A stretch of 64,000 nucleotides of DNA from JBAJNN01 sp036881905 (GTDB taxonomy: Bacteria; Pseudomonadota; Alphaproteobacteria; Rhizobiales; Im1): NCBI GenBank assembly GCA_036881905.1, contig JBAJNN010000001.1, positions 124,001 to 188,000 on the forward strand, in the 5' to 3' direction. The number at the start of each line of letters is the position of its first letter. Position 1 is the stretch's first letter. Positions 17,122-26,049 of this stretch are shown piece by piece. The notes under the pieces were generated by a model. The model saw only the letters and a program-made list of their open reading frames with translations, did no database searches and was not told where the DNA came from. The translations under genes were made by a program, and so were the position numbers.

Positions 17122-17991
17122 TTAACGCAGGCTGGATTGCAGCGCGTGAAGACTTCGTGCCAACGCGCAAAATTGCGCCACCGTGAGCCGTTCCGCCCGC
17201 AGTGTGGGATCAATGCCGGTACAATCGAACAGCATCTGCGGGTCACAGCAAGCTGCTTTCAGGCTCGAACGCAACATTTTGCGGCGTTGCCCGAAGGCTG
17301 AAGCCGTGATCCGCCCCAGCGTATCAATATGACCGACGGGATGTGGCCGCAGACGCGGAACCGCCCGAATAACGGTGGAGGTGACTTTCGGCGGCGGCGT
17401 AAAGGCTCCAGCACCCACATCGAAGAGTGCCCGCACCTCGGTTCGCCACTGGGCGAGCACACTCAACCGGCCGTAGGACCTTCCTCCCGGTTCGGCGGTC
17501 AGACGTCCGGCGACCTCTTTTTGGAACATGAGAATCATGGACTCATACCAAGGCGGCCATGAAACATCACCGACCCAGCCGACAAAGAGCGCCGTGGCGA
17601 TATTATAGGGCAGATTGGCGACGATGCGGACCGGACCGGCAGCGAATTGGTTTGCGTCGATGTCCAGCGCATCGCCTTCCACAATCTCAAGGCGTCCGGC
17701 GGGATAATAGGCGGCAAGCTCGTACAGAGCCGGAATGCAGCGTCGGTCCCGCTCGATAGCCACCACCCGGGCGGCACCCTCGGCCATGAGGGCGCGCGTC
17801 AAACCGCCGGGGCCCGAACCAACCTCGATAATCGTGACGCCCTCAAGAGGCCCCGCCGAGCGGGCAACGCGTTTGGTAAGAGCGGGATCGAGAAGAAAGT
17901 TCTGGCCAAGGGCTTTGCGCGGGATGATGCCATGACGCTCCATGACCTCGCGCAAGCCCGGCAATGGCGCGGCTGTTTGCGTGTTATTCAT
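17122..17991 (-). CDS. rsmA: 16S rRNA (adenine1518-N6/adenine1519-N6) dimethyltransferase
   Basis: KsgA/RsmA dimethylates two adjacent adenines near the 3' end of 16S rRNA late in 30S assembly. The 289-residue product has KALGQNFLLDP (about residues 26-36), SAM motif EVGSGPGGLTRAL (about 56-68), VEGDALDID and the catalytic NLPYN motif (about 125-129). MFQKEVAGRLTAEPGGRSYGRLSV and FTPPPKVTSTVI are also typical. Its ATG overlaps the pdxA stop at 17988-17991. Together with surA and lptD it forms the classic lptD-surA-pdxA-rsmA block. Confidence 0.96.
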   Translation of the reverse strand: MNNTQTAAPLPGLREVMERHGIIPRKALGQNFLLDPALTKRVARSAGPLEGVTIIEVGSGPGGLTRALMAEGAARVVAIERDRRCIPALYELAAYYPAGRLEIVEGDALDIDANQFAAGPVRIVANLPYNIATALFVGWVGDVSWPPWYESMILMFQKEVAGRLTAEPGGRSYGRLSVLAQWRTEVRALFDVGAGAFTPPPKVTSTVIRAVPRLRPHPVGHIDTLGRITASAFGQRRKMLRSSLKAACCDPQMLFDCTGIDPTLRAERLTVAQFCALARSLHALQSSLR

Positions 17992-19028
17992 GGAGCAACC
18001 CCGCTCATATTATCGCCTTGCGCGCTCGCGGCCATATTACGCGCTTGTTTGAGCGCGGCGATCAGGCTTGAGGGATCGGCCCGTCCGCGCCCCGCCAGTG
18101 TCAGCGCCGTTCCATGGTCGGGAGAAGTGCGCACGAAGGGCAAGCCCAGCGTGCAGTTGACCCCGTCATGGAAGCCCAGCATCTTCACCGGAATCAGGGC
18201 TTGATCGTGATACATACAGATGCAAACATCATAAGCTGAACGGGCCTGCTCGTGGAACAGCGTATCGGCGGGAAACGGCCCGGCCACATCAAGGCCATCA
18301 TGGCGCAGTTGCTCAAGAGCGGGTTTTATAACGTCGCGTTCTTCGTGTCCAAGGCTTCCACCCTCACCGGCATGGGGGTTTAAGCCGGTCATGGCGATAC
18401 GCGGCTGCGTCAGAGCGAAAAAATGCGCTAGATCTCGCGCTACAATGCGCGTTTGCGCGATAATGTCTTGCGTGCGCAATTTTTTCGCGACATCCCGCAA
18501 CGGCATATGAATAGTGATGGGGACAACTTTCAGCCCCGGCGCCGTCACCATCATAACCGGTCTGGCGGTGTAACCGGCCTTGCAGGCAAGGGCTGCCAGA
18601 AACTCGGTATGGCCCGGATAGGCGAAACCGGCATTATAGAGAGTCTGTTTATGAATCGGATTGGTCACCATAGCCGACGCCGTTGCCTTGAGAACCAACC
18701 CAACCGCGTGCTCTATGGAAGCGATAACCAAAGAGGCACTGGCCGGGGCGGGCCTCCCCGCCGTTATCGGCGCTTGGGCATCGAGCGCCATGACGGGCAA
18801 AGCCGCTTCCCACACCTTAACCACCGTCGCCGGATCGGACACACGAGCAATCGCAATATCAACGTCGAGAGCACGGGCGCGAGCCTCCAATATGCCGTTA
18901 TCGCCAATAACCAGGAATGGCGGCACATCAAGGCTGTTGCGCCGTATCCAGGCGCCGATCGTAATATCGGGACCGATCCCTGCCGGTTCGCCCATGGTCA
19001 AGGCGATAGGTTTTAGCGCTGTCATCAT
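17988..19028 (-). CDS. pdxA: 4-hydroxythreonine-4-phosphate dehydrogenase
   Basis: PdxA oxidises 4-phosphohydroxy-threonine in pyridoxal phosphate synthesis. The 346-residue protein starts with PIALTMGEPAGIGPDI. Metal-binding histidines are seen in YPGHTEFLA, GLNPHAGEGG and CMYHDQALIPVK, and PFVRTSPDHGTALTLAGRG closes the active site. Start at 19028 or the adjacent ATG 19025. It lies about 50 bases after the surA stop and overlaps rsmA by 4 bases, so it is part of the same transcript. Confidence 0.95.
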   Translation of the reverse strand: MMTALKPIALTMGEPAGIGPDITIGAWIRRNSLDVPPFLVIGDNGILEARARALDVDIAIARVSDPATVVKVWEAALPVMALDAQAPITAGRPAPASASLVIASIEHAVGLVLKATASAMVTNPIHKQTLYNAGFAYPGHTEFLAALACKAGYTARPVMMVTAPGLKVVPITIHMPLRDVAKKLRTQDIIAQTRIVARDLAHFFALTQPRIAMTGLNPHAGEGGSLGHEERDVIKPALEQLRHDGLDVAGPFPADTLFHEQARSAYDVCICMYHDQALIPVKMLGFHDGVNCTLGLPFVRTSPDHGTALTLAGRGRADPSSLIAALKQARNMAASAQGDNMSGVAP

Positions 19029-19076
19029 ATTGCGTGACGATGAATGAAAAGTTCCGCGCCCAACCGTAATTGCCCC

Positions 19077-20051
19077 TCAAGGCTTGTAGGATGGGACCTT
19101 GTAATCGATGAAAGCATTGCGCTTAAGATCGCGCAAATAACGTTGGCTATACATATCATAGCGCTCATTGATGATCATGGCCTTAACATGTTTGCGGCTG
19201 ATCGCGGGGGGAGAAACCAACCGCACGGCGCAAAATGCGATGAGCTGCAAACCGGCAGCCGATCGGGCAGGACCGATGACGTGACCAGAACCGGCACTGT
19301 CCAGCGCTGTCCTCAAGGAGGCTGGAAGGTTGTCTGGTGCCACATCCACGGGATCGTGAATTTTGACGTCGAAAACACCCGATACCGCCTTATCCGTATC
19401 GGCACAGCCCGTGAAGCGTTTAATAATGCTCTGCGCTTCCAGGACGCGCGAATAAACCGCCTGTTTATTTGCGGATGTTTCATCTTCCAAGGGAAGGTCA
19501 ATTTCCTGAATCCTGTAGATTTTGCGCTTCTTGCGGGCGGGGTCCGCATTGATGGAAGCGAGGTGGCGGTCGATCTCATTCTTGCCGACTTCCGTGCTGA
19601 TTTTGTAACGTGAGCTAAGAATACGATTCCAAGCCATGGCGACCATGATACGATTTTTCAACTCGTCGAGGGCGATGCCATTCGCGGCGAGTTTCGCCTT
19701 CAGCCCGTCCACCGTCAGGCCGTTGGAGCGAGCCATGTTCGATAAGGCTTCATCGACGCTGCCGGCGGGAACGGAGACTTTAAGCCTTTCGGCTTCAATC
19801 CGCTTAAGCTTATCCTCAATCAGTTCCTCCACAATAGCCCTACGTCTTCTCTCACCGCGTTCGTCTGCGGACAGCCCCGATATGTCATCAAGTTTCATGC
19901 GCTGGTCAACATCATAATCGGTAATGGGACGATCATCGACAGTGACCACAACACGTTGCTTGTCCTGAGCAAACGATGCTGTGTTTACGTTCACGATAAG
20001 CGTAGCCACAACAAGTGGAAAACCCGCTATCTTCAGGAACTTAAAGAGCAT
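19077..20051 (-). CDS. surA: SurA-like periplasmic chaperone/peptidyl-prolyl isomerase
   Basis: SurA escorts outer-membrane proteins, including LptD, across the periplasm. The 324-residue protein has a signal peptide (FPLVVATLIVNVNTASFAQ), an N-terminal chaperone module (VVVTVDDRPITDYDVDQRM through about residue 170) and one weakly conserved parvulin-like domain beginning near KKRKIYRIQEIDLPL. It has one PPIase domain, not the two of E. coli, as is common in alphaproteobacteria. ATG 20051 places the signal peptide correctly. ATG 20099 would add 16 residues and cannot be excluded. It follows lptD directly. Confidence 0.85.
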   Translation of the reverse strand: MLFKFLKIAGFPLVVATLIVNVNTASFAQDKQRVVVTVDDRPITDYDVDQRMKLDDISGLSADERGERRRRAIVEELIEDKLKRIEAERLKVSVPAGSVDEALSNMARSNGLTVDGLKAKLAANGIALDELKNRIMVAMAWNRILSSRYKISTEVGKNEIDRHLASINADPARKKRKIYRIQEIDLPLEDETSANKQAVYSRVLEAQSIIKRFTGCADTDKAVSGVFDVKIHDPVDVAPDNLPASLRTALDSAGSGHVIGPARSAAGLQLIAFCAVRLVSPPAISRKHVKAMIINERYDMYSQRYLRDLKRNAFIDYKVPSYKP

Positions 20052-20119
20052 TTGTCCGTGTTTTTCTCCGTTGAATATGCTTTGAAATAAGCTCGTCATG
20101 AGAACGATCATAGCTAGTA

Positions 20120-22396
20120 TCAATGCAGCAACTGCCGCTTTTCGATCCAATCGGGGTCGACGCTGAAGGAGACACCGCCAAGGGAGCGAAAACCGATGGT
20201 AATCGCGATGGAATGGCCGGGTTTGACATCGCGATCTCTGGTGAAGTCGCTCAAATAAGCCAGGCGGACCGATACGCAATCGCCATTATAGTCAATGCCG
20301 ATGCTGTTATCGATCCAGGACCTCCCCCTAATATCATACCGCAAACCACCGAACACGGTCCATTTTGGAGACAGGTCAAGGGAAATTTGTCCCGCGACTT
20401 GTTTGTCGGCCTCATTGTGCCCATAGGCAACAGCTTTGTCGATATCAACATAGTCGATCCCGGCGTCGAAACGAGAGAAGCTGGCGATCAGGCCGATATC
20501 CTGGGCCTTGAAGTCCAATGTCGCATCATCGAGGCGGGCCTTATAAATCATTGCGCAATCGTCGCTCGGTTGCAGCGTTAACGCGGTCACGATGTCTGAA
20601 CGGTTCCCTTCGAGACCTGAGCCTTGCGCAAAATTATTATGGCCGGAAAGATGAAACGATTCGCCAAGGTCGAGTTTGGCGAAACCGCCATTGGGCGTCA
20701 CCAGAGCATAGGTGAAGCCGAGCATTGCTCTCGTGCCCTGCTCATGGCGATCAAGGCCCGAGAAGCGATTATGCGAAAACAGATTGGCGTCGGTGAAATC
20801 GAGGGCAATCGAATCCTCATTGGGCAGGTCATCGTGATCTCCCCCATCGGGCGCTGCAATCAGCTGGGCTTTAGGGGACACGATGTGCCGTCCAAACCGG
20901 TCTTGGCGTATGAATGGCCAGTTTAAGGAGACCCCGATATCCGGTGTCAGATGCCCCGTCAGCTTTTCATCGCCATTTTGTGTGTAATGGTAAAGGTCGC
21001 CGCGCAAATCGGCAAAAGGCGTAACCACTTGGCCCATGGCAGTCACAATGCGGCGCTGCCAGCCCAATGTGCCGACAATGCGTGTCGTATCCGTGCCCTG
21101 ATTGGCAGATCGATAAAAGGGGACTGGTCGGCGGCGATGCAGAGAGTAAAAATTGGTGTCGATACTCATTTCGCCGCCCAAAACCGCATGGTCGAGGGTC
21201 ATATTATGGCGAATCGAAGGCACGATGTAGGGATCAAAAGACAACCTGTCTTCACCGCGTAACCCACGAAAATTATAGATGAAGGCAGACAGGCTGTTGC
21301 GGTCGTCAATGCCGGAGAGATGGATTTCATTGGTGAGTTGGTCGGACGGGTCGATTTTGTAGCGACGCATGAAAGTATCATCGCTCACCTCGGTGATATC
21401 CCATCCCCAGCTCCATTTCCGACTGATGTTGAAATTACCGATGCTGTGAACAAAACCGCGTAACCGCCGGTCGCCGGGAGACGGTTGGTCGGTATCCGTC
21501 TGGTAAAGACCGCCGATATCGAGCATATAGTGGCCGTTTTTCATCCGATGGCGCCATTCGCCACGCAACAGCGGCCCCTGGCTGGTGATGATGGTCGGTC
21601 TGAACGTGAAATCATAATAAGGTGAGAGAGCCCAGAAATAGGGAATCTCAAGCCCCAGACCATAATCGGTTGACACAATAGGTTTCGGCTTTAAAAAACC
21701 GGACTGGCGTTTGACAAACGGGTCCGCATTGCGGAAGAATGGCAGATAGAATATCGGTATTCCGAACATCTTGAAAGTCGCGTCTTCATATGTGATCCGA
21801 TGAGTGTTTTCATCATGGGTCGCCTTGCGCGCCCTGACTTGCCAGGTCGGCGGCTCCTTGCCCGCGTTGTGGCAAATCTTGCAGGCGGTGTAGGTGACAT
21901 GTTCGTAGATCGTAACGTGACCGTCCCGTCGGCGGGCATATTGCGCGGTCAATGTCGCATCGTTCGCGAGCAGGAGTTTGAGATGCCGCGCAAATCCCTC
22001 GCGAAATCGGTTCTTGAGCACCGCATTTTCGGCCGTTAACCTGTTACCGTCAGAATCCCTGAAAGCGACCTCGCCGCTGGCCTTCATCGTGTCGTTGCGT
22101 TTGTCATAAACAAGCTTTCGCGCCTCCAGCTCATAAGAACCATAAGTCAGGCGAACCCTACCGGTTGCGGTCGCGATTTCATTGCGCCCGTCATAGGAGA
22201 TGCGATCGGCAAAGACACGGACCGGCGTCCCCTGCGGCATCGCTGCAATGTGAGAAACGGAAGCCCCGGCACCGCCAGGAGAGGAGAAAACAAGTGCCGC
22301 GCCGCAGCAGACGACCAGAAAAACAGACCTGAACAATTGCCTTGCGTTCCGGCGCGAGCTGCAAGGCGCTCGAATACAAGGGGTTGAACAGACCAT
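20120..22396 (-). CDS. lptD: LPS-assembly protein LptD
   Basis: Outer-membrane beta-barrel that inserts lipopolysaccharide into the outer leaflet with LptE. The 758-residue protein has a signal peptide ending near GGAGA. A periplasmic OstA-like jellyroll follows (VRVFADRISYDGRNEIATATGRV, LEARKLVYDKRNDTMKASG). The conserved plug/barrel entry FGIPIFYLPFFRNADP comes next, and the barrel carries a GFRSLGG near the C-terminus. Two cysteines in TACKIC lie in the N-domain. surA, pdxA and rsmA follow. No lptF/lptG genes are upstream; paaZ is the neighbour. Confidence 0.95.
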   Translation of the reverse strand: MVCSTPCIRAPCSSRRNARQLFRSVFLVVCCGAALVFSSPGGAGASVSHIAAMPQGTPVRVFADRISYDGRNEIATATGRVRLTYGSYELEARKLVYDKRNDTMKASGEVAFRDSDGNRLTAENAVLKNRFREGFARHLKLLLANDATLTAQYARRRDGHVTIYEHVTYTACKICHNAGKEPPTWQVRARKATHDENTHRITYEDATFKMFGIPIFYLPFFRNADPFVKRQSGFLKPKPIVSTDYGLGLEIPYFWALSPYYDFTFRPTIITSQGPLLRGEWRHRMKNGHYMLDIGGLYQTDTDQPSPGDRRLRGFVHSIGNFNISRKWSWGWDITEVSDDTFMRRYKIDPSDQLTNEIHLSGIDDRNSLSAFIYNFRGLRGEDRLSFDPYIVPSIRHNMTLDHAVLGGEMSIDTNFYSLHRRRPVPFYRSANQGTDTTRIVGTLGWQRRIVTAMGQVVTPFADLRGDLYHYTQNGDEKLTGHLTPDIGVSLNWPFIRQDRFGRHIVSPKAQLIAAPDGGDHDDLPNEDSIALDFTDANLFSHNRFSGLDRHEQGTRAMLGFTYALVTPNGGFAKLDLGESFHLSGHNNFAQGSGLEGNRSDIVTALTLQPSDDCAMIYKARLDDATLDFKAQDIGLIASFSRFDAGIDYVDIDKAVAYGHNEADKQVAGQISLDLSPKWTVFGGLRYDIRGRSWIDNSIGIDYNGDCVSVRLAYLSDFTRDRDVKPGHSIAITIGFRSLGGVSFSVDPDWIEKRQLLH

Positions 22397-22583
22397 GGCG
22401 CAGACCCATTGATTTCATCCACTTTTCGAGAGCAGATCTTTTATCCGTATGAGATGAGAAAATCACTGAAAATAAAACACGTTATCTAATTTTTTAACAA
22501 AAATTATGAGATAAGAAAAATATTATCGCGCCGCAATGAACCGAGCCAAACACTCCCTCTCGTCCTTGAATTCAGATATGCAA

Positions 22584-24614
22584 TCAGTTTTTATTCATCG
22601 TCAGCAACTCATATTCTGCAACCAAATCGTCATGCTGATTGGTGATGGCCACGTGCCAGCGAACCTCGCCATAATCGTCATTGCGTCTGGTTTTCTGGCC
22701 GACGGTGAGCCGCACCTTGATGCTGTCCGCAGGTGCAACCGGTTTTATGAAACGCAGGCTTTCAAGACCGGTATTGGCCAGAACCGGGCCCGGATTGGGA
22801 TCGACAAACAGACCGGCGGCAAAACTTAAGAGCAGATAGCCATGGGCGACGCGGCCCTCGAAAAACGGGTTGGCGGCGGCGGCATCCTCATCCATATGGG
22901 CGTAGAAGGTGTCGCCGGTGAACTGGGCGAAATGTTCTATATCGCCTAAGGTAATGACGCGCGGCCCGGTATGGATCGTCTCGCCGATGGCAAGCTCCGC
23001 GAACTTACGCCTGAAAGGGTGAACCGGCCCTTTGATTTCCTCAGCCCCCGGCACCCATTTCCCCCCGATGGCGGTGAGAATATCCGGGCTTGCCTGCACG
23101 GCGGTGCGCTGCATATAGCGCATCACGCCGCGTATGCCGCCCATCTCCTCGGCCCCGCCGGCCCGGCCCGGCCCCCCATGCACCAAATGAGGCAGGGGCG
23201 AGCCATGGCCGGTGCTCTCCCTCATGGAGTCGCGGTCATTGAAATAAAGCCTGCCATGCCAGGCGCCGACGCCAAGCGCCAGCTTACGCGCGACAGCGCC
23301 GTCATGGGTAATGACCGAGGCCACCAGCGATCCCTTGCCCCGGTTGGCCAGGGTAATAGCGTGGTCGAGATCGCGATAGCCCATGATCGTGGCAACCGGT
23401 CCGAAGGCTTCCGTGTCATGGATGCGTTCGGCGGCATCGGGATCGGCGCAGTGAAACAGCATCGGCGGCACGAAGGCCCCCTTCGCGGCATCGGCGCCGT
23501 GGACGACAAAATCATTGAAGTTGCCGAAAACCCTCTCGGCCTCGCTCTCAAGACTCCGCGCCTTTTCGAGCACATCATGCTTTTGGGCATTTGAGATCAG
23601 GGGCCCCATATGGGTGGTTTCCAGCCGCGGGTCGCCGATTTGTGTTTTGGCAAGGCGTGTGCCGAGCGCCTTGATCGCCGCGCCGACATGGGCTTCGGGC
23701 GCAATGATTCGCCGGATGGCGGTGCATTTCTGCCCGGCCTTGGTGGTCATCTCGCGCTGGACCTCCTTGATGAAAAGACCGAACTCTTCCGTGCCCGGAA
23801 TGGCGTCCGGACCCAGAATCGAGGCGTTGAGACTGTCCTGTTCGGCCACGAAGCGGATCGAATTTCGCAAGATGTGCGGCGCCGAACGCAATTTTAACGC
23901 AGTGTCCGCCGAACCGGTGAAACTGATGATATCCTGCATATCCAACCGCTCCATCATGTCGCCTAAACTCCCGCAGACAAGTTGCAGCGCACCTTGGGGG
24001 AGAATATTGCTGTCAATGATCGCTTGTGCGCAGGCTTGCGCGACATAACATGACGCCGTGGCCGGTTTGACGATGGCGGGGACGCCGGCAAGCAAGGTGG
24101 GGGCGAGTTTTTCGAGCATCCCCCAGACCGGGAAGTTGAAGGCGTTGATGTGAAGGGCAACTCCTCGCAACGGGGTGCAGATATGTTGGCCCAGGAAGCT
24201 GCCCTTGCGGCTGATATGCTCAACATCTCCGTCGAGATAGACCTGACCGTCGGGCAATTCGCGACGCCCTTTCGAGGCAAAGACGAACAGAGTGCCGATA
24301 CCACCATCGACGTCGATCATACTGTCTTTGCGGGTTGCCCCGGTCTGGAATGAAAGCTCGTAGAGAAGCTGTTTGTTGTCGTTGAGATGGCCGGCAAGCG
24401 CCTTGAGCATGCGGGCGCGGTCATGAAAATCCAGTCTCCGCAGCTTCGGCCCACCGATAGTGCGGGCGTAATCGAGCATTTCCCCGACATCGAGTTTGGC
24501 GTCACCGACCTCGGCGATCACCTCTCCGGTGACGGCGCTGGCGATGGGACGGGTGCTTTTCCCGGGGGGAAGCCATTCACCGGCGGCAAAGGATTTTATC
24601 CCTGATACGGACAT
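22584..24614 (-). CDS. paaZ: Bifunctional oxepin-CoA hydrolase/3-oxo-5,6-dehydrosuberyl-CoA semialdehyde dehydrogenase
   Basis: PaaZ opens the oxepin ring of the phenylacetate pathway and oxidises the resulting aldehyde. The 676-residue protein has an aldehyde dehydrogenase domain (residues 1-520) with NAFNFPVWGMLEKLAP, ISFTGSADTA and the catalytic cysteine in GQKCTAIRR. A C-terminal MaoC-type hydratase domain has FTGDTFYAHMDE, carrying the Asp/His pair, and FEGRVAHGYLLLSFAAGLF. ATG 24614 was chosen because AGAGGAAAGG precedes it; a longer frame runs to 24686. It lies apart from the other paa operons, transcribed toward lptD. Confidence 0.95.
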   Translation of the reverse strand: MSVSGIKSFAAGEWLPPGKSTRPIASAVTGEVIAEVGDAKLDVGEMLDYARTIGGPKLRRLDFHDRARMLKALAGHLNDNKQLLYELSFQTGATRKDSMIDVDGGIGTLFVFASKGRRELPDGQVYLDGDVEHISRKGSFLGQHICTPLRGVALHINAFNFPVWGMLEKLAPTLLAGVPAIVKPATASCYVAQACAQAIIDSNILPQGALQLVCGSLGDMMERLDMQDIISFTGSADTALKLRSAPHILRNSIRFVAEQDSLNASILGPDAIPGTEEFGLFIKEVQREMTTKAGQKCTAIRRIIAPEAHVGAAIKALGTRLAKTQIGDPRLETTHMGPLISNAQKHDVLEKARSLESEAERVFGNFNDFVVHGADAAKGAFVPPMLFHCADPDAAERIHDTEAFGPVATIMGYRDLDHAITLANRGKGSLVASVITHDGAVARKLALGVGAWHGRLYFNDRDSMRESTGHGSPLPHLVHGGPGRAGGAEEMGGIRGVMRYMQRTAVQASPDILTAIGGKWVPGAEEIKGPVHPFRRKFAELAIGETIHTGPRVITLGDIEHFAQFTGDTFYAHMDEDAAAANPFFEGRVAHGYLLLSFAAGLFVDPNPGPVLANTGLESLRFIKPVAPADSIKVRLTVGQKTRRNDDYGEVRWHVAITNQHDDLVAEYELLTMNKN

Positions 24615-24686
24615 GTTCGCCTTTCCTCTAAGAATTTGAATTTTTACCCATGTAGAATTTGTATTATAGAATTGAGAGGCTTTCAA

Positions 24687-25285
24687 TGTCCAGTTCGGGT
24701 TCGTGCGCCGTCAGTTGCGTCATATGAAGAGCGATTTCGGATTTGTCATCGCTTTTCGTGTCTGAATGCCATGCCTTAAGCGCTTATCTCCGGAGAAATC
24801 TGTTTTGAACAATATTGTGTCATTGCAATCTGTTATCCCGATCAGCCCTACTCCTTAACAGCATTGATGTTTGACAGGACATTTAAACTCTGCCACAATA
24901 AATATTAGGTAGTTTTTCTAGCAGTGCATCATGCAAGGGTTTCGTGGATAATTCGTTAACCCTCACAAGGGGAATAGAAGTTGGATTCGTTACGTTCAAA
25001 TTGAGGGCCTCTCCTGAAAACCCGTTTAATCTGTATAGCCAGAAACACCATTGACCACTGGATGGTGGAAGACAAAACCTGATTAAAAGAAAAATATCTA
25101 ATAAATTATATTTCTAATAATATTGTTACGGATGAAAAAAATTATAAAATATATTTATATGTTGCATTTTGTATTTGGAATTTTCATTTTTGTAATTTTC
25201 GGGTAGTGGCTCTTTAGAAATTTCAACAGCCTTTAGGTCAAAACAATGAAACAAATGACAGACAGAAAATCACAAAGCTCCTATA
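24687..25285 (+). other. Intergenic AT-rich region without recognised genes
   Basis: About 600 bases between the paaZ start region and the broken LysE gene. It becomes strongly AT-rich after 25080. It holds a TTGACA (24871-24876) without a convincing -10 box at the right distance. The paaZ promoter should lie near 24640-24760, but no clear boxes or PaaR/PaaX-type palindrome were recognised. No tRNA or conserved ORF was seen. Confidence 0.5.
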
Positions 25286-25870
25286 ATGCAAAAAACAGAA
25301 TTTATTATATACTGCTCGGTGATATTTGCGGTATAGATCGTGCCCGGCTCCCGTATGGCACTGGCTTTTGCGGAAAGTGCGTCCAGGAAAATCGGGGGCG
25401 CGTTGCCGGCAGGTTTGGGAAATACGGTCGCCTCCTTAAATCAGACAGCGATAGCATTACTGATCTTTAAATCTTTTGTTTATTTTACAGAAAATCTGAT
25501 CGACACCATTCAATTTATCGGATCAATTTATATAGCGTATATAGGGTACAATTTTATTCGGCATGGTGAAAAATTTTCAATTGAAAAGGATTGCGATGAT
25601 GGGACCAAGCATGGCATAATTTCTCGTTTTTCAAAAAGGTTTTTGATCACATTTTTCAATCCGAAGGCAATATTATTCTTTGTTGCATTGTTTCCAAAAT
25701 TTACAGAGTCTATCCATATAGGTAAATTTATCGAACTAAGTTATCTGTTTTTCCTTATAGTGATAATGGCGCTAGCTTGTTTCTTGCTTTACGGCTTTTT
25801 AGGGCATATCCTGTTCAAAGTTTCTAATAGGAATTATATAATAAATATATTATTCCAATTTTATGAATAA
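25286..25870 (+). pseudogene. LysE/RhtB family exporter with in-frame amber codon
   Basis: A frame from ATG 25286 reads MQKTEFIIYCSVIFAV, then TAG at 25334, then resumes IVPGSRMALAFAESASRKIGGALPAGLGN in the same frame, which is the LysE/RhtB N-terminus. The rest has FIGSIYIAYIGYNFI and FLITFFNPKAILFFVALFPKF, the classic mid-protein helices. The C-terminus ends early at 194 codons, against about 205 for the family. One nonsense change near the N-terminus and very high AT content mark it as decayed foreign DNA. A start at GTG or ATG after the stop would lose the first helix. Confidence 0.65.
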
Positions 25871-26049
25871 ATTTAATGGTGCTATCTTTTGCAGAAATTT
25901 CAAAACTGTTATCTAAAAATTTTTAAGTTCCATAATATAATAAATCTAAAAAATTCAAAAAAAGGAATCGTGTGGATCATAAAGATTTTTAAAATTGTCC
26001 TGACGGTTTGAACCGCTATGCCACTCCTGATTCTTTTAAAGATACCAGA

